64,000 nucleotides of DNA from Plasmopara viticola (GCA_001695595.3 MBPM02000174.1:1-64000); one strand, 5' to 3'. Counted from the stretch's first letter, positions 35,906 through 47,029 are shown. Program-made: numbers and translations. Notes: generated from the letters alone by a model not told the origin.

Positions 35906-38730
35906 TCAACACATACCGCGAGAATTATTCGGATCGAATTCATGTTGGCAACCGGGGAATATGTCTCGAAAAAGTCAACGCCATACTTCTGCTTGAAACC
36001 TTTCGCGACTAGTCGTGCCTTGTATCGCACGATAGCGCCATTCTGATCACGCTTTTTGGCAAATACCCATCGTGATCCAATTGCGCGTCCAATTTTCCCT
36101 CGTGGCTGCAATGTCCACGTTTTATTCTCTTCGTGAGAGCGAAGCTCAGCATCCATTGCTTCACGCCATTTCATTGCATCGTCGCTTGCCATTGCTTGAG
36201 TATAAGTAGTCGGTGAGTCCAAATCATCGTCAATATTCACAGCGTAGGCAAGAAAGGCTTCCGCAATTAGTCCATCTTCGTCAATCCTAGCAGGCTTTGG
36301 AGTCGTTGGGCCCTCACTGCCTTCTGTTGACTTTCCACCATCGGAATCGTTTCTTAGCATTAGCACTGGCTCACGTCTTATTCGTGTTCGCTCCAATTCA
36401 GGCCGAAACACCAAACGATCTTCTTGTTGCACTTGGGAAGGTTGATGATACTCCGTTAGCTCAAGCCCGTTTCGTACAGGGCTCTCAGAAGGCATTAGCC
36501 GCTGTACAACTGCGCTTGGCGTACGATTTCCATCCTCCATATTGACATCCTCGACTGTCTCTTCGACAGCTCCCATGGGATCGTCCGGAACTGACTGTCG
36601 ATCCACTTGATGCTGAACATTGACTTCATCACCATCCTTAACTACTTGAACAATTGTTTTCGGCTTAAGCTCTTGCGTGTCGTAGATGCCGCCCACCTCA
36701 CGCTCATCCAACTTTACAGAGCGGGTCACTTTAATCTTGGCATTCTCCAAGTCAAACACGCGATAGCCCTTGACATTCTCTGCATAGCCAAGAAACATAC
36801 ACTTGAAACTCTTGGGTTCCAGTTTGGTCCGTTTCACATCGTCAATATGAGCGTAGCCTTGCGAACCAAATACGCGCAGGTGATCCATTCGAGGCTTCAT
36901 TTTGAAAACTAGCTCATACGGCGTGGTGTCAGGATGGACCGTATTGCTGGAGCGATTAATTAAATAAACCGCTGTATTTACCGCTTCCGCCCACCATTCC
37001 GTCGATACGCTCTTGTAGTGTAACATGCTGCGGGCTTTCTCCATAATTGTCCTGTTCATACGCTCCGCTACTCCGTTCTGCTGCGGGCTGTATGGGACGG
37101 AGCGCTGGTGTACAATGCCGTTCTCTTGACATATTCCTGCAATTTTCTTGTTTACGAACTCGGTTCCGTTGTCGGATCGCAAACATCTTAGTCGTGCACC
37201 CCACTGGTTTTCGTATAATGTCAGAAACTCCTTGAACTTGCCAGCCACTTCACTCTTGCTCTTGATCAGAAAAATTGCAACATATCGTGAAAAGTCATCC
37301 ACAAACGTGAGAATGTATTTGGCACCACCCTTCGAGATAGTTCGCATTGGCCCCATGACATCTGTGTGAACACGCTCCAACACACGTGTCGTCTTTGTCA
37401 TTGAACGAGACGGAAACACCGTGATCGTCTGCTTGCCCTTCAAACACCCGGCACACAATATTTCCACACTTTGCTTGATAATTGGGATACCATTAGTTAA
37501 TCGCTGTGTCCTGATCAGCGCATCCTTGCTGGGGTGCCCCATGCGTGCATGCCAAAGCTCCCACTGATTGTCAGCCCCGGTATATTCAACGAGACATGCT
37601 TCTTCTTGCTCACAGTCAAGAAAATACGACTTTCCAGCTTTTGTGCCCGACGCAATTGCTTGCTTCTTGTTCCAAATGACACATGACGAACGCGAGAATT
37701 CCACACTCATGCCACGCTCTGCCAACTTGCCAACTGACAGCAACCTTCTGTCGAGTCCGGGAATGTGCAGAACTTCAACCATGCGAATCCTCATTCCGTT
37801 CAAACCAGTCAATTTTACCGTGCCGGCTCCTTTGACAAGCAACTTCTTCCCGTCTGCAATCGTAACTTCGATGCTAGCTTCTAGGCCCTTGTAATCAAAC
37901 AAGTCCTTCCTGTGTGGGGTCATGTGGGAAGTTGCTCCAATGTCAATCAGCCATCCTGATGACTTCCCTTTACCAACAGCAAACACCGTGTCGTCGCTGT
38001 TGAATCTTTTACCGGCCGGGCAGTTCCGCTTCATGTGTCCAAACTGGTCACAGTTGAAGCACTTGCCCTTGAATCCGCCGTTATTGCGTGGAGGACCACC
38101 CTTTCGTCCATTGTCCCGTCCACCTTTAAATCTTCTAGCATTTCCATTTCCATTTACGCGAAACGCTTTCTCTGTAGCTTCTTTCCTCTGCAGCTTCTCC
38201 GACTCTTTGAGCAGCTTCTCCTTGACTTCTATCAACGAAATGTCCCTTGCATTTTCCACAATCGACGACATCAAGTCGTACTCCGAAGGTAGACTGCTGA
38301 GAAGTACCACCAGCTGGCGTGACTCATCAATTTGCTCTCCTGTAGTCTGTAGTCCCACTACTAGCTCGTCAAAAGAGTCCAGATGCTCTGCCATGCTTGT
38401 TCCACTTTCCATCTTGAACTCATGTAGTCGACGAGTCATCACAACACGATTGTGAAGAGTCGAGCGATTGTAGAAATCGCGGAGGGTTCCCCACGCCTCC
38501 ATAGCACGCGTAGCCGACCGAATCTTGGTCTGGTGCTGGATCTCAACGCCTTGAGCAATGATGCCTAGCGCCTTGGCATCATTAACCAGCCACGCCTCCG
38601 TGACGTCCTTCTCTTCCTTGACGGCCATGATGTGTCCCAGGAGACCCTTCCGCGCCAGGGTCATCCTCATGTTAAACTCCCAGTGGTAATAGTTACCACT
38701 TCCTAGGAGGACTTCGGTGCGCTTGTTCAT
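35848..38730 (-). pseudogene. gag-pol: Copia-2 gag-protease-integrase-RT N-terminal polyprotein
   Basis: 960 codons from the gag ATG, 42 bp past the 5' LTR. Domains: Gag (HWEFNMRMTLARKG, then AWGTLRDFYNRSTLHNRVV), CCHC zinc knuckle at residues 224-237, protease site at 263, gag-pre-integrase HARMGHP and CAGCLKGK, integrase Asp457, Asp520 and Glu556 (D-35-E), acidic linker, and the RT start WVFAKKRDQNGAIVRYKARLVAKG. The protease triad reads Asp-Ile-Gly instead of Asp-Ser-Gly. The frame breaks after LDVDTAFL through loss of one A in an A-run (about 35863). This is the longest unbroken frame in the window apart from Copia-1 pol. Confidence 0.85.
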
Positions 38731-38772
38731 ATTGGGCGAGAACGTTGCTTGAGCTTGTTGCGGCTGTTAACC

Positions 38773-38918
38773 TGTTGAGAAGAAAGTAAAAACCGAAGTG
38801 AATATATTTATCCTGACCAATGAACGGCTACCATATGTAATTACTAATTGTGACGTACTTGTAATTACTGTGAAGCCATCCACCTGTTCACCATGCACTC
38901 AACGGTGTAATGTTAACA
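38773..38918 (-). repeat. 5' LTR of Copia-2
   Basis: 146 bp; differs from the partner LTR at three sites clustered near the outer end (CCATGCACTCAACGG against ACATGCATTCAGCGG). Confidence 0.9.
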
Positions 38919-39750
38919 GATGTCGACCTCAGTAGCTGAAAATTACACTTTCTTGTCATTTGTGATGTGTTTGTATCTGACGGATTACGTTCATTAAGCC
39001 ACTATGTAAAATCTAAATTTTAATGACCAATGCGCAAAACAATGGAATTTTTGCGTCCTACCATATAAAGTTGCGGTCCTGACCAGTAGCTATCCATCTA
39101 AATATGATTGATTCTGGAAATTGAGCTTATAAGCAAACTCTACTTTCAAAAACACTATGACGGGTGATGCCGTTGTCTTACTCCGTGCCTGTACTTCGAT
39201 ATCTTTTGGCTCAATAAAAAAATTGATTCTTTCAAGTATAGGATGCTCAAGTCCACTGCGTTTAGAATCTCAATAACTCATATCGCAGCTACATGTGCTG
39301 TGAGATAAAGCCGTCCAGAAAGACAAACCTTAATCAGCATACATCGACTTTTTGCTGTTAGCATGCTTTTATGTGTCAGTGAAAGTCTTAAATGTCGGTC
39401 TTAACATGTCAAACGTCATATTTTATACTTAATTACACGGTCAGTATTCGTTGATATGAATTTCGATAACTCGTTCGGTTAAATTGTTTTCACTAATAAA
39501 CACCTATATAATTACGAGAAAGGAATTAGGGCAAAACAATAATTCTATCCCAACTGCAGTAACAACAGACTCTAAAAAGCATAGATCAACAACTACGACA
39601 AAAGACCTTCGAATTGACTAATTTTATTCTTAAAAACGGAAACGACAGCATCAGAAGCACCGTGGTGTCATATCTAGTAGTAGATGAATTCCGAGCATCA
39701 AATAATTGAGTGAGGGTACGATATTGTAAGTCGGATACGTCGACCCAGAT

Positions 39751-39999
39751 CTACCACCAGCCTCCACCCCAGCCTCCACCCCAGCCACCACCTAAGCCTC
39801 CGCCCCAGCCACCACCCCATCCGAGTCCACCCCAAGGCCCTCCCCAGCCCCAGAATTCCTTCTTATTACCTTCTGGACCCTTACCTGCAGCAGGTGCTGC
39901 CTCTGTAGGCATAGCTGCTGACCGCAGTGCATTTTGGTCAGCAGCGGCATAGTTTGCAACGGCAATTGCAGCAGCGACGGCGAAAGCAGTAAACTTCAT
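39751..39999 (-). CDS. Copy 25: GW-rich secreted protein with deleted upstream region
   Basis: Same 82 residues as the reference. The leader is present to CACCTCAGT, then a deletion of about 150 bp removes both the GCTCATT and TATA-like motifs and joins directly to TATCCATCTAAATATG (about 40167). The 3' region and AATAAA are kept with minor changes. The protein frame is intact but the promoter as I assign it is gone. Confidence 0.85.
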   Translation of the reverse strand: MKFTAFAVAAAIAVANYAAADQNALRSAAMPTEAAPAAGKGPEGNKKEFWGWGGPWGGLGWGGGWGGGLGGGWGGGWGGGWW

Positions 40000-40833
40000 G
40001 GTCGTATCGAGGAGTAGACAACCAAGCAAAGTTGATTTTAAAGTCTCGAAGCAAGTTGCGTTGTGATGAATATGTATGTCGTGTCTCCTCTTTGAGCGGT
40101 AAATCCTGTCATTTTCTTGAATTTTTACCAGCATCTAAATCCATCGCGAATTTGATGGCACCTCAGTTATCCATCTAAATATGATTGATTCTGGAAATTG
40201 AGCTTATAACCATACTTTACTTTCAAAAAAAAAAAACACTATGACGGGTGATGCCGTTGTCTTACTCAGTGCCTGTACTTCGATCTCCTTTTTCTTGATG
40301 AAAAATTAGATTCTTTTAAGTATAGGATTTTCAAGTCCACTGCGTTTAGACTCTCAATAACTCATACCACAACTACAAGTGCTGCGAGAAAAATCTGTCC
40401 AGAAAGACACACCTTTATCATCATACATCCACTTTTTGCTATCAGCTTTCTTTTTTGTGTCATTAAGTCTTGAATGTCGGTCGGGACATGTCAAAAGTCA
40501 TATCCTGTACTTAATTATACGGTCAGTATTCGTTGATATGACCTTCGATAATTCATTCACTTAGATTGTTTTCACCACTAAACACCTATATAATCAGGAG
40601 AAAGGAATCAGGGCAAAACAATAATTCTATCCCAACTGCATTAACAACAAACTCGTAAAATGCATAAATCAACAACTACGACAAAAGACCTTCGAATTGA
40701 CAAACTTTATTCTTTAAAACGGAAACGACAGCATCAGAAGCAGCGTGGTGTCATATCTAGTACTAGATAAATTCCGAGCATCAAATAATTGAGTGAGGGT
40801 ACGATATTGTAAGTCGGATACGTCGACCCAGAT

Positions 40834-41046
40834 CTACCACCAGCCTCCACCCCAGCCACCACCCCATCCGAGTCCACCCCAAGGCCCTCCCCAGCCCCAG
40901 AATTACTTCTTATTACCTTCTGGACCCTTACCTGCAGCAGGTGCTGCCTCTGTAGGCATAGCTGCTGACCGCAGTGCATTTTGGTCAGCAGCGGCAAAGT
41001 TTGCAACGGCAATTGCAGCAGCGATGGCGAAAGCAGTAAACTTCAT
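40834..41046 (-). pseudogene. Copy 26: GW-rich gene with early stop and shortened tail
   Basis: The start at 41046 and signal peptide are intact (Y17F, plus V8I and other changes near residue 8-10). Codon 48 is TAA instead of GAA (stop at 40903-40905), so only 47 residues are made, without any Gly/Trp tail. Past the stop, the tail region has lost 36 bp, equal to three GGGW repeats, in frame. The leader shows changes such as GTTTTATCGAGGGGGAG, and a deletion upstream joins CCTCAG to TCCACTGCG, removing the promoter region. Confidence 0.85.
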
Positions 41047-41581
41047 GGTTTTATCGAGGGGGAGACAACCAAGCAAAGTTGTTTTCAAAGACTCGAAGCA
41101 AGTTGCGTTGTGATGAATATGTATGTCGTGTCTCCTCTTCGAGCGGTAAATCCTGTCATTTTCTTGAATTTTTACCAGCATCCAAATCCATCGCGAATTT
41201 GATGGCACCTCAGTCCACTGCGTTTAGACTCTCAATAACTCATTAAAGTGCTGTTAGAAAAAGCTGTCCAGAAAGACACACCTTTATCATCATACATCCA
41301 CTCTTTGCTATCAGCTTCCTTTTTTGTGTCAGTAAGTCTTGAATGTCGGTCGGGACATGTCAAAAGTCATATCCTGTACTTAATTATACGGTCAGTATCC
41401 GTTTATATGACCTTCGATATTTCATTTACTTAAATTGTTTTCACCACTAAACACCTACATAATCAGGAGAAAGGAATCAGGGCAAAACAATAATTCTATC
41501 CCAACTGTAGTAACAACAAACTCGTAAAATGCATAGATCAACAACTACGACAAAAGACCTTCAAATTGACATACTTTATTC

Positions 41582-41727
41582 TGTTAAGAAGAAAGTAAAA
41601 ACCGAAGTGAATATATTTATCCTTACCAATGAATGGCTACCATATGTAATTACCAATTGTGACGTACTTGTAATTACTGTGAAGCCAACCACCTGTTCAA
41701 CATGCATTCAGCGGTGTAATATTAATA
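41582..41727 (-). repeat. 3' LTR of Copia-3
   Basis: 146 bp; its outer ends have mutated (TGTTAAG at the left, TTAATA at the interior side instead of TTAACA). Confidence 0.88.
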
Positions 41728-41734
41728 CTCCCAC

Positions 41735-42801
41735 TCACCGCTGATGCTGTGTGTCCTTTGTTGCTGACTTGGTTTTGATTCCGGAGGCTTCGCGCAGATA
41801 CTTCAGCATCTTGGTTCCAAGCGCCTTGGTTAGCATATCTGCAAGCTGACTCCTTGTACCAATGTAGCCAATCTTGAGTAATGCATGCTGAACGTTCTCT
41901 TGAATAAAGTGATGTCTGATGTCCACGTGCTTTGTACGTCTGTGGTAGCTCGCGTTGTTTGCCAAAGCTATCGCACCTTGATTGTCTTCCCATATTTGCG
42001 TGCCTCCCACTTGTTCTTGACCCATGTCCTTGAGCATTGCGCGCGCCCAAAGTACTTCTTGTGTGCACAAGCTGAGCGCCATATACTCTGCTTCTGCGGA
42101 ACTTAGTGCAACGGTTCTCTGATACTTGGACTTGAATACAACCGGAGCTTTACCAATGTTGATCAACACACCTGAGACAGACCGTCTGTCATCGGTGTTG
42201 CTACCCCAGTCAGCATCCGAAAAAGCTTCAACAATCACCTTCCTTGTTTCTCTTTGGTAAACGATCCCATGATGACGTGTCGAATTTAAGTAGGGCAATA
42301 CACGAAGTGCGGCGTTCCAATGTGGAAACCCCGGTTTTCCGAGAAATCGAGACAGTTGTGTCACGATGTATGCGACGTCCGGCCGAGTGCAAGTTGTAAC
42401 ATATAGCAGACATCCAATTAGTGAGCGGTATGGTCTTGACCGCATCTCCGAACGCTCAGCTTCTGTACTTGGTGACTGTGATGTTGACAGCTTGAGACCG
42501 GACGTACACGGATTGTCGACGTTCTTGGCGTTTTTTGTCCAAATCGCTCAGCCACGTCGCTAATGTAGCGTATTTGCTTGATCATTAGTGTGGAAGCTGC
42601 CATGTCGTGGTCGATCTCCATGCCCAAGATTAACTTCGCCATACCGAGATCCTTCATCTTGAAAACAATTTTAAGCATCCCCTTGACCTCTAGAATCTCG
42701 TCGCTCGTTTTGGCTGCAATGATCATATCATCGACATAAGACATACGTACACAAAACCTTCCACCACTTTCTTCACGTAGACGCATTGATCCGCTCCACA
42801 A
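41735..42801 (-). pseudogene. pol: Copia-3 RT C-terminal part and RNase H (two frames)
   Basis: Two overlapping frames. One (42801-42418) has the RT catalytic YVDDMIIAAKTS and ILGMEIDHD. The other (42445-41735, 236 codons) has LIGCLLYVTTCTRPDVAYI, SDADWGSNTDDRRS, SSAEAEYMAL, WEDNQGAIALAN and the copia end SQLADMLTKALGTKM. A frameshift near 42430-42540 separates them. The stop lies next to the polypurine tract. Confidence 0.8.
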
Positions 42802-44162
42802 CTTTTAGAATCGTTCTTCTTGAAGACGTGGTCGATCGTCTTGTTCCAAGCGCTTGCAGCTTGCTTAAGAGCATATATAGCTTTGTTCAGCTGACACGCA
42901 AATTCTTGAGCTCCCTTAACACCAATTGGAACTTCCATGTGAACACGATCCGACAGTACACTGTTGAGAAAGGCGGCGTCGACGTCCAGCTGTTCCATTT
43001 TGTAGCCTAATACCGCACACACTGCGAGTACAAGTCGAATTGAGTTCATGTTGGCCACTGGAGAGTAAGTCTCGAAGAAATCCACGCCGTATTTCTGCTT
43101 CAAACCTTTAGCTACCAACTGTGCTTTGCAGCGCACAACATATCCATTCTGGTAAAGCTTCTTAGCAAAGACCCAGCGGCATGCAATCGCACGTCCAATT
43201 GATTCTCGTGGAACGAGTGTCCATGTTTTGTTTTTGTGATGCGACTGTAATTCGGCGTCCATTGCTTGTCGCCACTGTTCTGCCTCGTCACTAGACATTG
43301 CCTGCGCATACGTGGTAGGCAAGTCTAATTCTTCACCAACACTCATAGCGTAAGCTAGAATAGCTTCAGCTATCAGGCCGTCTTCATCAATCCTTGCACG
43401 CTTTGGAGACGGTGGTCCTTCGCTTCCTCCCAGACTTTCATCGGCATCTGATCCGTTTTCCAGCAACAACATTGGTTCATATGTACGCCTTGAACGTTCC
43501 ACTTGCGGTCGAAATACCAATCGATCTTCCTGTGCATCCAGTGTAGGAGTTCTGTACTCTGTCAGTTCAAAGTGTACTGAGGTCGGTAATCGAAGCATCT
43601 CGACCCTTAACGCATTTGTGTCGGACTCCTCCTCATTCGTTGGAGCATCTGGAATTTCATCTTCTCCTTCACACTCCATAAGTTCATCTTTATCTTGTTG
43701 GTGTTCCGTCGGCCCGGACACAGCACTTTCATCGTTGTCTTTGGTAACGTGTATCACTTTTATTTGTTTGGGCGGGTGTGTCTCATAAATGCCGCCCACT
43801 ACACGCTCGTCCAGCTTCACCGACCGGGATACTGATATCTTGTCTTTCTCCAAATCGAAAACTCGGTATCCCTTGGTGTCTTTGGCATAACCAAGGAACA
43901 TGCACTTGAAGCTTTTGGCTTCGAGCTTCGTCCTCTTCACTTGATCAACGTGAGCATATCCATGAGACCCAAACACCCTAAGATGATTAATCCGAGGCTT
44001 CATCTCAAATCCAAGTTCATATGGGGTGTTATTCGGGTGCATCGTATTAGGAGAGCGGTTGATCAAGTACACCGCAGTGCTTACTGCCTCTGCCCACCAA
44101 CATGTCGAAACACACTTGTAGTGTAGCATGCTACGTGCCTTTTCCATTATCGTTCGGTTCAT
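42723..44162 (-). pseudogene. pol: Copia-3 integrase C-terminus and RT N-terminus
   Basis: 479 codons starting just after the integrase Glu (MNRTIMEKARSMLHYK), through WWAEAVSTAVYLINRSPNT, the acidic linker, WVFAKKLYQNGYVVRC, YSPVANMNSIRLV, LDVDAAFLNSVL and YALKQAASAWNKT. The frame shifts just before YVDD (about 42735), so the catalytic motif is in the next frame. The apparent Met is internal. Confidence 0.8.
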
Positions 44163-44249
44163 TCGTTCTGCAATTCCATTTTGTTGGGGACTGTATGGTA
44201 CTGTACGCTGATGTATGATACCGTTCCGCTGACATAAATCCGTAACTGT

Positions 44250-45343
44250 CTAGTTGACAAACTCCGTTCCGTTGTCCGAACGCAGGCACTTGATACGGGT
44301 TCCCCACTGATTCTCATGCAGTGCTTTGAATATCTTGATCTTGTCGGCAACTTCACTCTTCTTTGCCAGAAAGTAAGCCACCACATATCGTGAATAATCA
44401 TCCACAAACGTCAAAATGTAAATAGCACCTCCTTTTGAAAGTGTCTTCATGGGTCCCATCACGTCTGTGTGAACTAATTCCAATACACGTGACGTCTTTG
44501 TCATGGAACGTCCTGGAAAAGCTTCGATCGTCTACTTGCCCTTCATGCATCCACCACACAGGGTCTTGATACCTTGTTTTAGCGCAGAAATACCTTCTGT
44601 GGATCGCATAGTCTTCACGAAAACGTCGTCACTTGGCTGTCCCATACGAGCGTGCCATAACTCCCACTGACTATCAACTCCCGAGTATTGCACCATTTGT
44701 GCCTCCTCTTGCTGACAAACCAGTGTGTAAGTTTTCCCATTTCTTATCCCAGTTGCCAAAGCATCGTTCTTGTCCCAAATGATGCACGAAGCACGCTGAA
44801 ATTTTACACTTAGTCCACGTTCGGCAAGCTTTTCCCACCGACAGTAGACGTCTGTCAAGTCCAGGGATAAGCAGCACTTCCATCATCGATATGCGTCTTC
44901 CATCTAAGCCGATAAGCTTCACCGTTCCAGCTCCTTCGATGCGTAACTTTCTGCCATCTGCAATTGTTACCTTGATGTCGTCTTTAAGTTGCTTGAAGTC
45001 GACCAAGTCACATCGGTGAGGGGTCATGTGTGACTTCGCACCACTGTCGATCAGCCAGCTTACTGATTGCTCATCCCCCACAGCAAACACTGCATCATTA
45101 CCGCTATAACGGTTTCTGGAACTGTTCTCAGCAGCTGGGCAGTCCCGTTTCATATGACCAGTCTGGTCACAATTGAAGCATTTTCCCCGAAAACCACCGC
45201 CCTTGCGTGGCGCGTAAATCTTGCGGCCACTTCCTCGTCTGTCTTAATCCGTCCATCATTGCCTGTGGCTCGAAACGCTTTCTCACTTGCTTCCTTCTTC
45301 TGTAGTCTGTCTGACTCCTTCAACAGCTTCTCCTTGACTTCGA
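44250..45343 (-). pseudogene. gag-pol: Copia-3 nucleocapsid, protease and integrase N-terminal part
   Basis: Several short frames: zinc knuckle ending HMKRDCPAAE near 45140-45195, protease WLIDSGAKSHMTPHR near 45050, LIPGLDRRLLSVGK, HARMGQP (His-zinc motif), CGGCMKGK, HTDVMGPMKTLSKGG and SDNGTEFVN. Stop codons at 44532-44534 and 44250-44252 and frameshifts near 44850 and 45240 interrupt it. The protease triad is intact even though the frame is not. Confidence 0.75.
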
Positions 45344-45823
45344 TCAGAGTGATGTCATTGGTATTTCATATTCCGCCGGCAAGCTGCTCAGAAGCACCAC
45401 TAGCTGTCTTAATTCATCCACCGGCTCTCCCGTCATCTGGAGTCCCACCACCAGCTTATCGAACGCGTCCAGATGTTCCACCATGCGAGTGCCACTCTCC
45501 ATCTTAAACTCATGAAGGCGCCGTGTCATCGTGACACGGTTGTGTAGAGTGGAACGATGGTAGAAATCGCGAAGCGTTCCCCATGCCTCCAAGGAACGAG
45601 TAGCAGACCGTATCTTGGTCTGGTGTTGTATCTCGACGCCCTGGGCAAATATACCCAATGCCTTGGCGTCATTCTCGAGCCACGTCTCCGTTATTTCGCA
45701 CTCGCCCTTCGCGCCCATAATGTGTCCCAGAAGCCCTTTTCTTGCGAGGGCGATTCTCATGTTGAACTCCCAATGGTAGTAGTGACCATCTCCTAGGAGG
45801 ACTTTGGTGCGCTTGGTAGTCAT
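45344..45823 (-). pseudogene. gag: Copia-3 gag fragment
   Basis: 159 codons with the family Gag pattern (HYYHWEFNMRIALARKG, AWGTLRDFYHRSTLHNRV, LHEFKMESGTRMVEHLDAFDKLV). It ends in a short deletion after SLPAEYE that removes part of the region matching SIVENARDISLIEVKE in Copia-2/4. The start matches those elements in position relative to the LTR. Confidence 0.8.
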
Positions 45824-45871
45824 GGCGGTGACGTTGTGGTGATGCGAGGCTGTTGTTTGCGGCTGTTAAGT

Positions 45872-46017
45872 TGTTGAGAAGGAAGTAGAAACCGAAGTGA
45901 ATATATTTATCCTGACCAATGAACGGCTACCATATGTAATTATTAATTGTGACGTACTTGTAATTACTGTGAAGCCATCCACCTGTTCAACATGCATTCA
46001 GCGGTGTAATGTTAACA
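45872..46017 (-). repeat. 5' LTR of Copia-3
   Basis: 146 bp, TG...CA ends kept (TGTTGAG on the left, GTTAACA on the right); about ten differences from the partner. Confidence 0.88.
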
Positions 46018-46175
46018 ATATCGCAGCTACAAGTGCTGTAATAAAGCCGTCGAGAAAGACAAACCTTAATCAGCATACATTGACTTTTTGCTGTTAGCAT
46101 GCTTTAATGTGTCAGTGAAACTTAAATGTCGGTCGGAACATGTCAAACGTCATATTTTATACTTGGTTATACGGT

Positions 46176-46470
46176 GAAGCTTGGAAAAGGTTGGGGTGGC
46201 GCCCTCCTTCCAAGCGGGGGCTAAATGCTCGCGCGCTTCGGGCAGATGCTCTCGGGCGTCTGCAGGTCTCTAACGAGTCTCACCCTCGACGCGACGGTGT
46301 CTAGCACCGGGCGCCACCTGGGCTCTTACCAAGTCAGACTTAAGCAAAATAATGGAAGACCCTCACGACCTCGGTGCTGGCTGCACTGCCCGCCGAACGA
46401 GACCCGACGTATGCGGACACCGCTCTATGTAGTGGACTAGCCAGACTGAGCCTAGCACGTGCATAACTGT
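46176..46470 (+). other. GC-rich 295-bp insertion of unknown origin
   Basis: Interrupts the unit between TATACGGT and CAGTATTCGTTG, which are adjacent in all other units. It is clearly GC-richer than its surroundings. Near the left end a stem can form between GCTTGGAA and TTCCAAGC. I see no terminal inverted repeats, no target duplication longer than 2 bp (GT) and no tRNA-like A/B boxes. A 71-codon ATG frame (46225-46440) lies inside but resembles nothing I recognise. It could be a solo LTR or SINE-like fragment, or filler captured during repair. Confidence 0.6.
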
Positions 46471-46780
46471 CAGTATTCGTTGATATGAACATCGATTATT
46501 CATTTACTTAAATTGTTTTCACTAATAAATACCTATATCATCAGGAGAAAGAAATTAGGGCAAAACAATAATTCTATCCCAACTGCAGTAACAACAGACT
46601 CGTAATAAGCATAGATCAACAACTACGACAAAAGACCTTCGAATTGACTAACTTTATTCGTAAAATCGGAAACGACAGCATCAGAAGCAGCGTGGTGTCA
46701 TATTCAGTAGAAAATGAAATCCGAGCATCAAATAATTGAGTGAGGGTACGGTATTGTAAGTCGGATACGTCGACCCAGAT

Positions 46781-47029
46781 CTACCACCAGCCTCCACCCC
46801 AGCCTCCACCCCAGCCACCACCTAAGCCTCCGCCCCAGCCACCACCCCATCCGGGTCCACCCCAAGGCCCTCCCCAGCCCCAGAATTCCTTCTTATTACC
46901 TTCTGGACCCTTACCTGCAGCAGGTGCTGCCTCTGTAGGTATAGCTGCTGACCGCAGTGCATTTTGGTCAGCAGCGGCAAAGTTTGCAACAGCAATTGCA
47001 GCAACGACGGCGAAAGCAGTAAACTTCAT
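46781..47029 (-). CDS. Copy 27: GW-rich secreted protein, diverged
   Basis: 82 residues with A9V, Y17F, M30I and L59P against the reference. L59P puts a proline inside the Gly/Trp tail. The leader end reads GTCTTATCG (Lys-type codon before the ATG), shared with copies 28-30 and 32. The upstream spacer is type A (GGAAATTACAC, GTTTGGATCTGACGGAGTACG). Confidence 0.83.
   Translation of the reverse strand: MKFTAFAVVAAIAVANFAAADQNALRSAAIPTEAAPAAGKGPEGNKKEFWGWGGPWGGPGWGGGWGGGLGGGWGGGWGGGWW

Larger units (their letters stand above)
34515..38918 (-). mobile_element. Copia-2, Ty1/copia LTR retrotransposon
   Basis: A 4404-bp element with 146-bp LTRs differing at 3 positions. No target duplication: the left flank is AATAT, the right GATGT. 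The flanks are also in opposite array orientations (plus-oriented unit on the left, minus-oriented on the right), so the element marks a rearrangement point. The interior closely matches Copia-4. Polyproteins are damaged by a one-base deletion, a nonsense change and a 37-bp deletion. Confidence 0.93.
38919..41581 (-). repeat. Tandem gene array, block B1 (copies 25-26)
   Basis: Two units between Copia-2 and Copia-3. The first 790 bp (38919-39710) are a diverged spacer with no gene; it shares unusual variants (AAGCAAACTCTACTTTC, TTTGGCTCAATAAAA) with the spacer at 47390-47500. Both copies have large deletions upstream of the leader that begin at the same CCTCAGT point (about 40166 and 41213). 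Bases 41209-41581 are a truncated spacer ending in the 3' region of a unit whose CDS is missing. Confidence 0.9.
41582..46017 (-). mobile_element. Copia-3, old Ty1/copia LTR retrotransposon
   Basis: A 4436-bp element with 146-bp LTRs of the same family as Copia-2 and Copia-4 but differing from each other at about 10 positions, the oldest in the window. No target duplication (TATTC left, ATATC right), and the flanks are different parts of the array unit, so a deletion or unequal exchange has occurred. The interior is clearly related to Copia-2/4 at protein level but substantially diverged, and it has many stops and frameshifts. Confidence 0.92.

Noticed and set aside
37922..38455. Plus-strand frame of 177 codons across Copia-2 gag (and its counterpart at 61666-62178)
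   Set aside because: Antisense shadow of Gag and nucleocapsid coding sequence.
46225..46440. A 71-codon ATG frame in the GC-rich insertion
   Set aside because: No recognisable motif; a frame of this length is expected by chance in GC-rich DNA.
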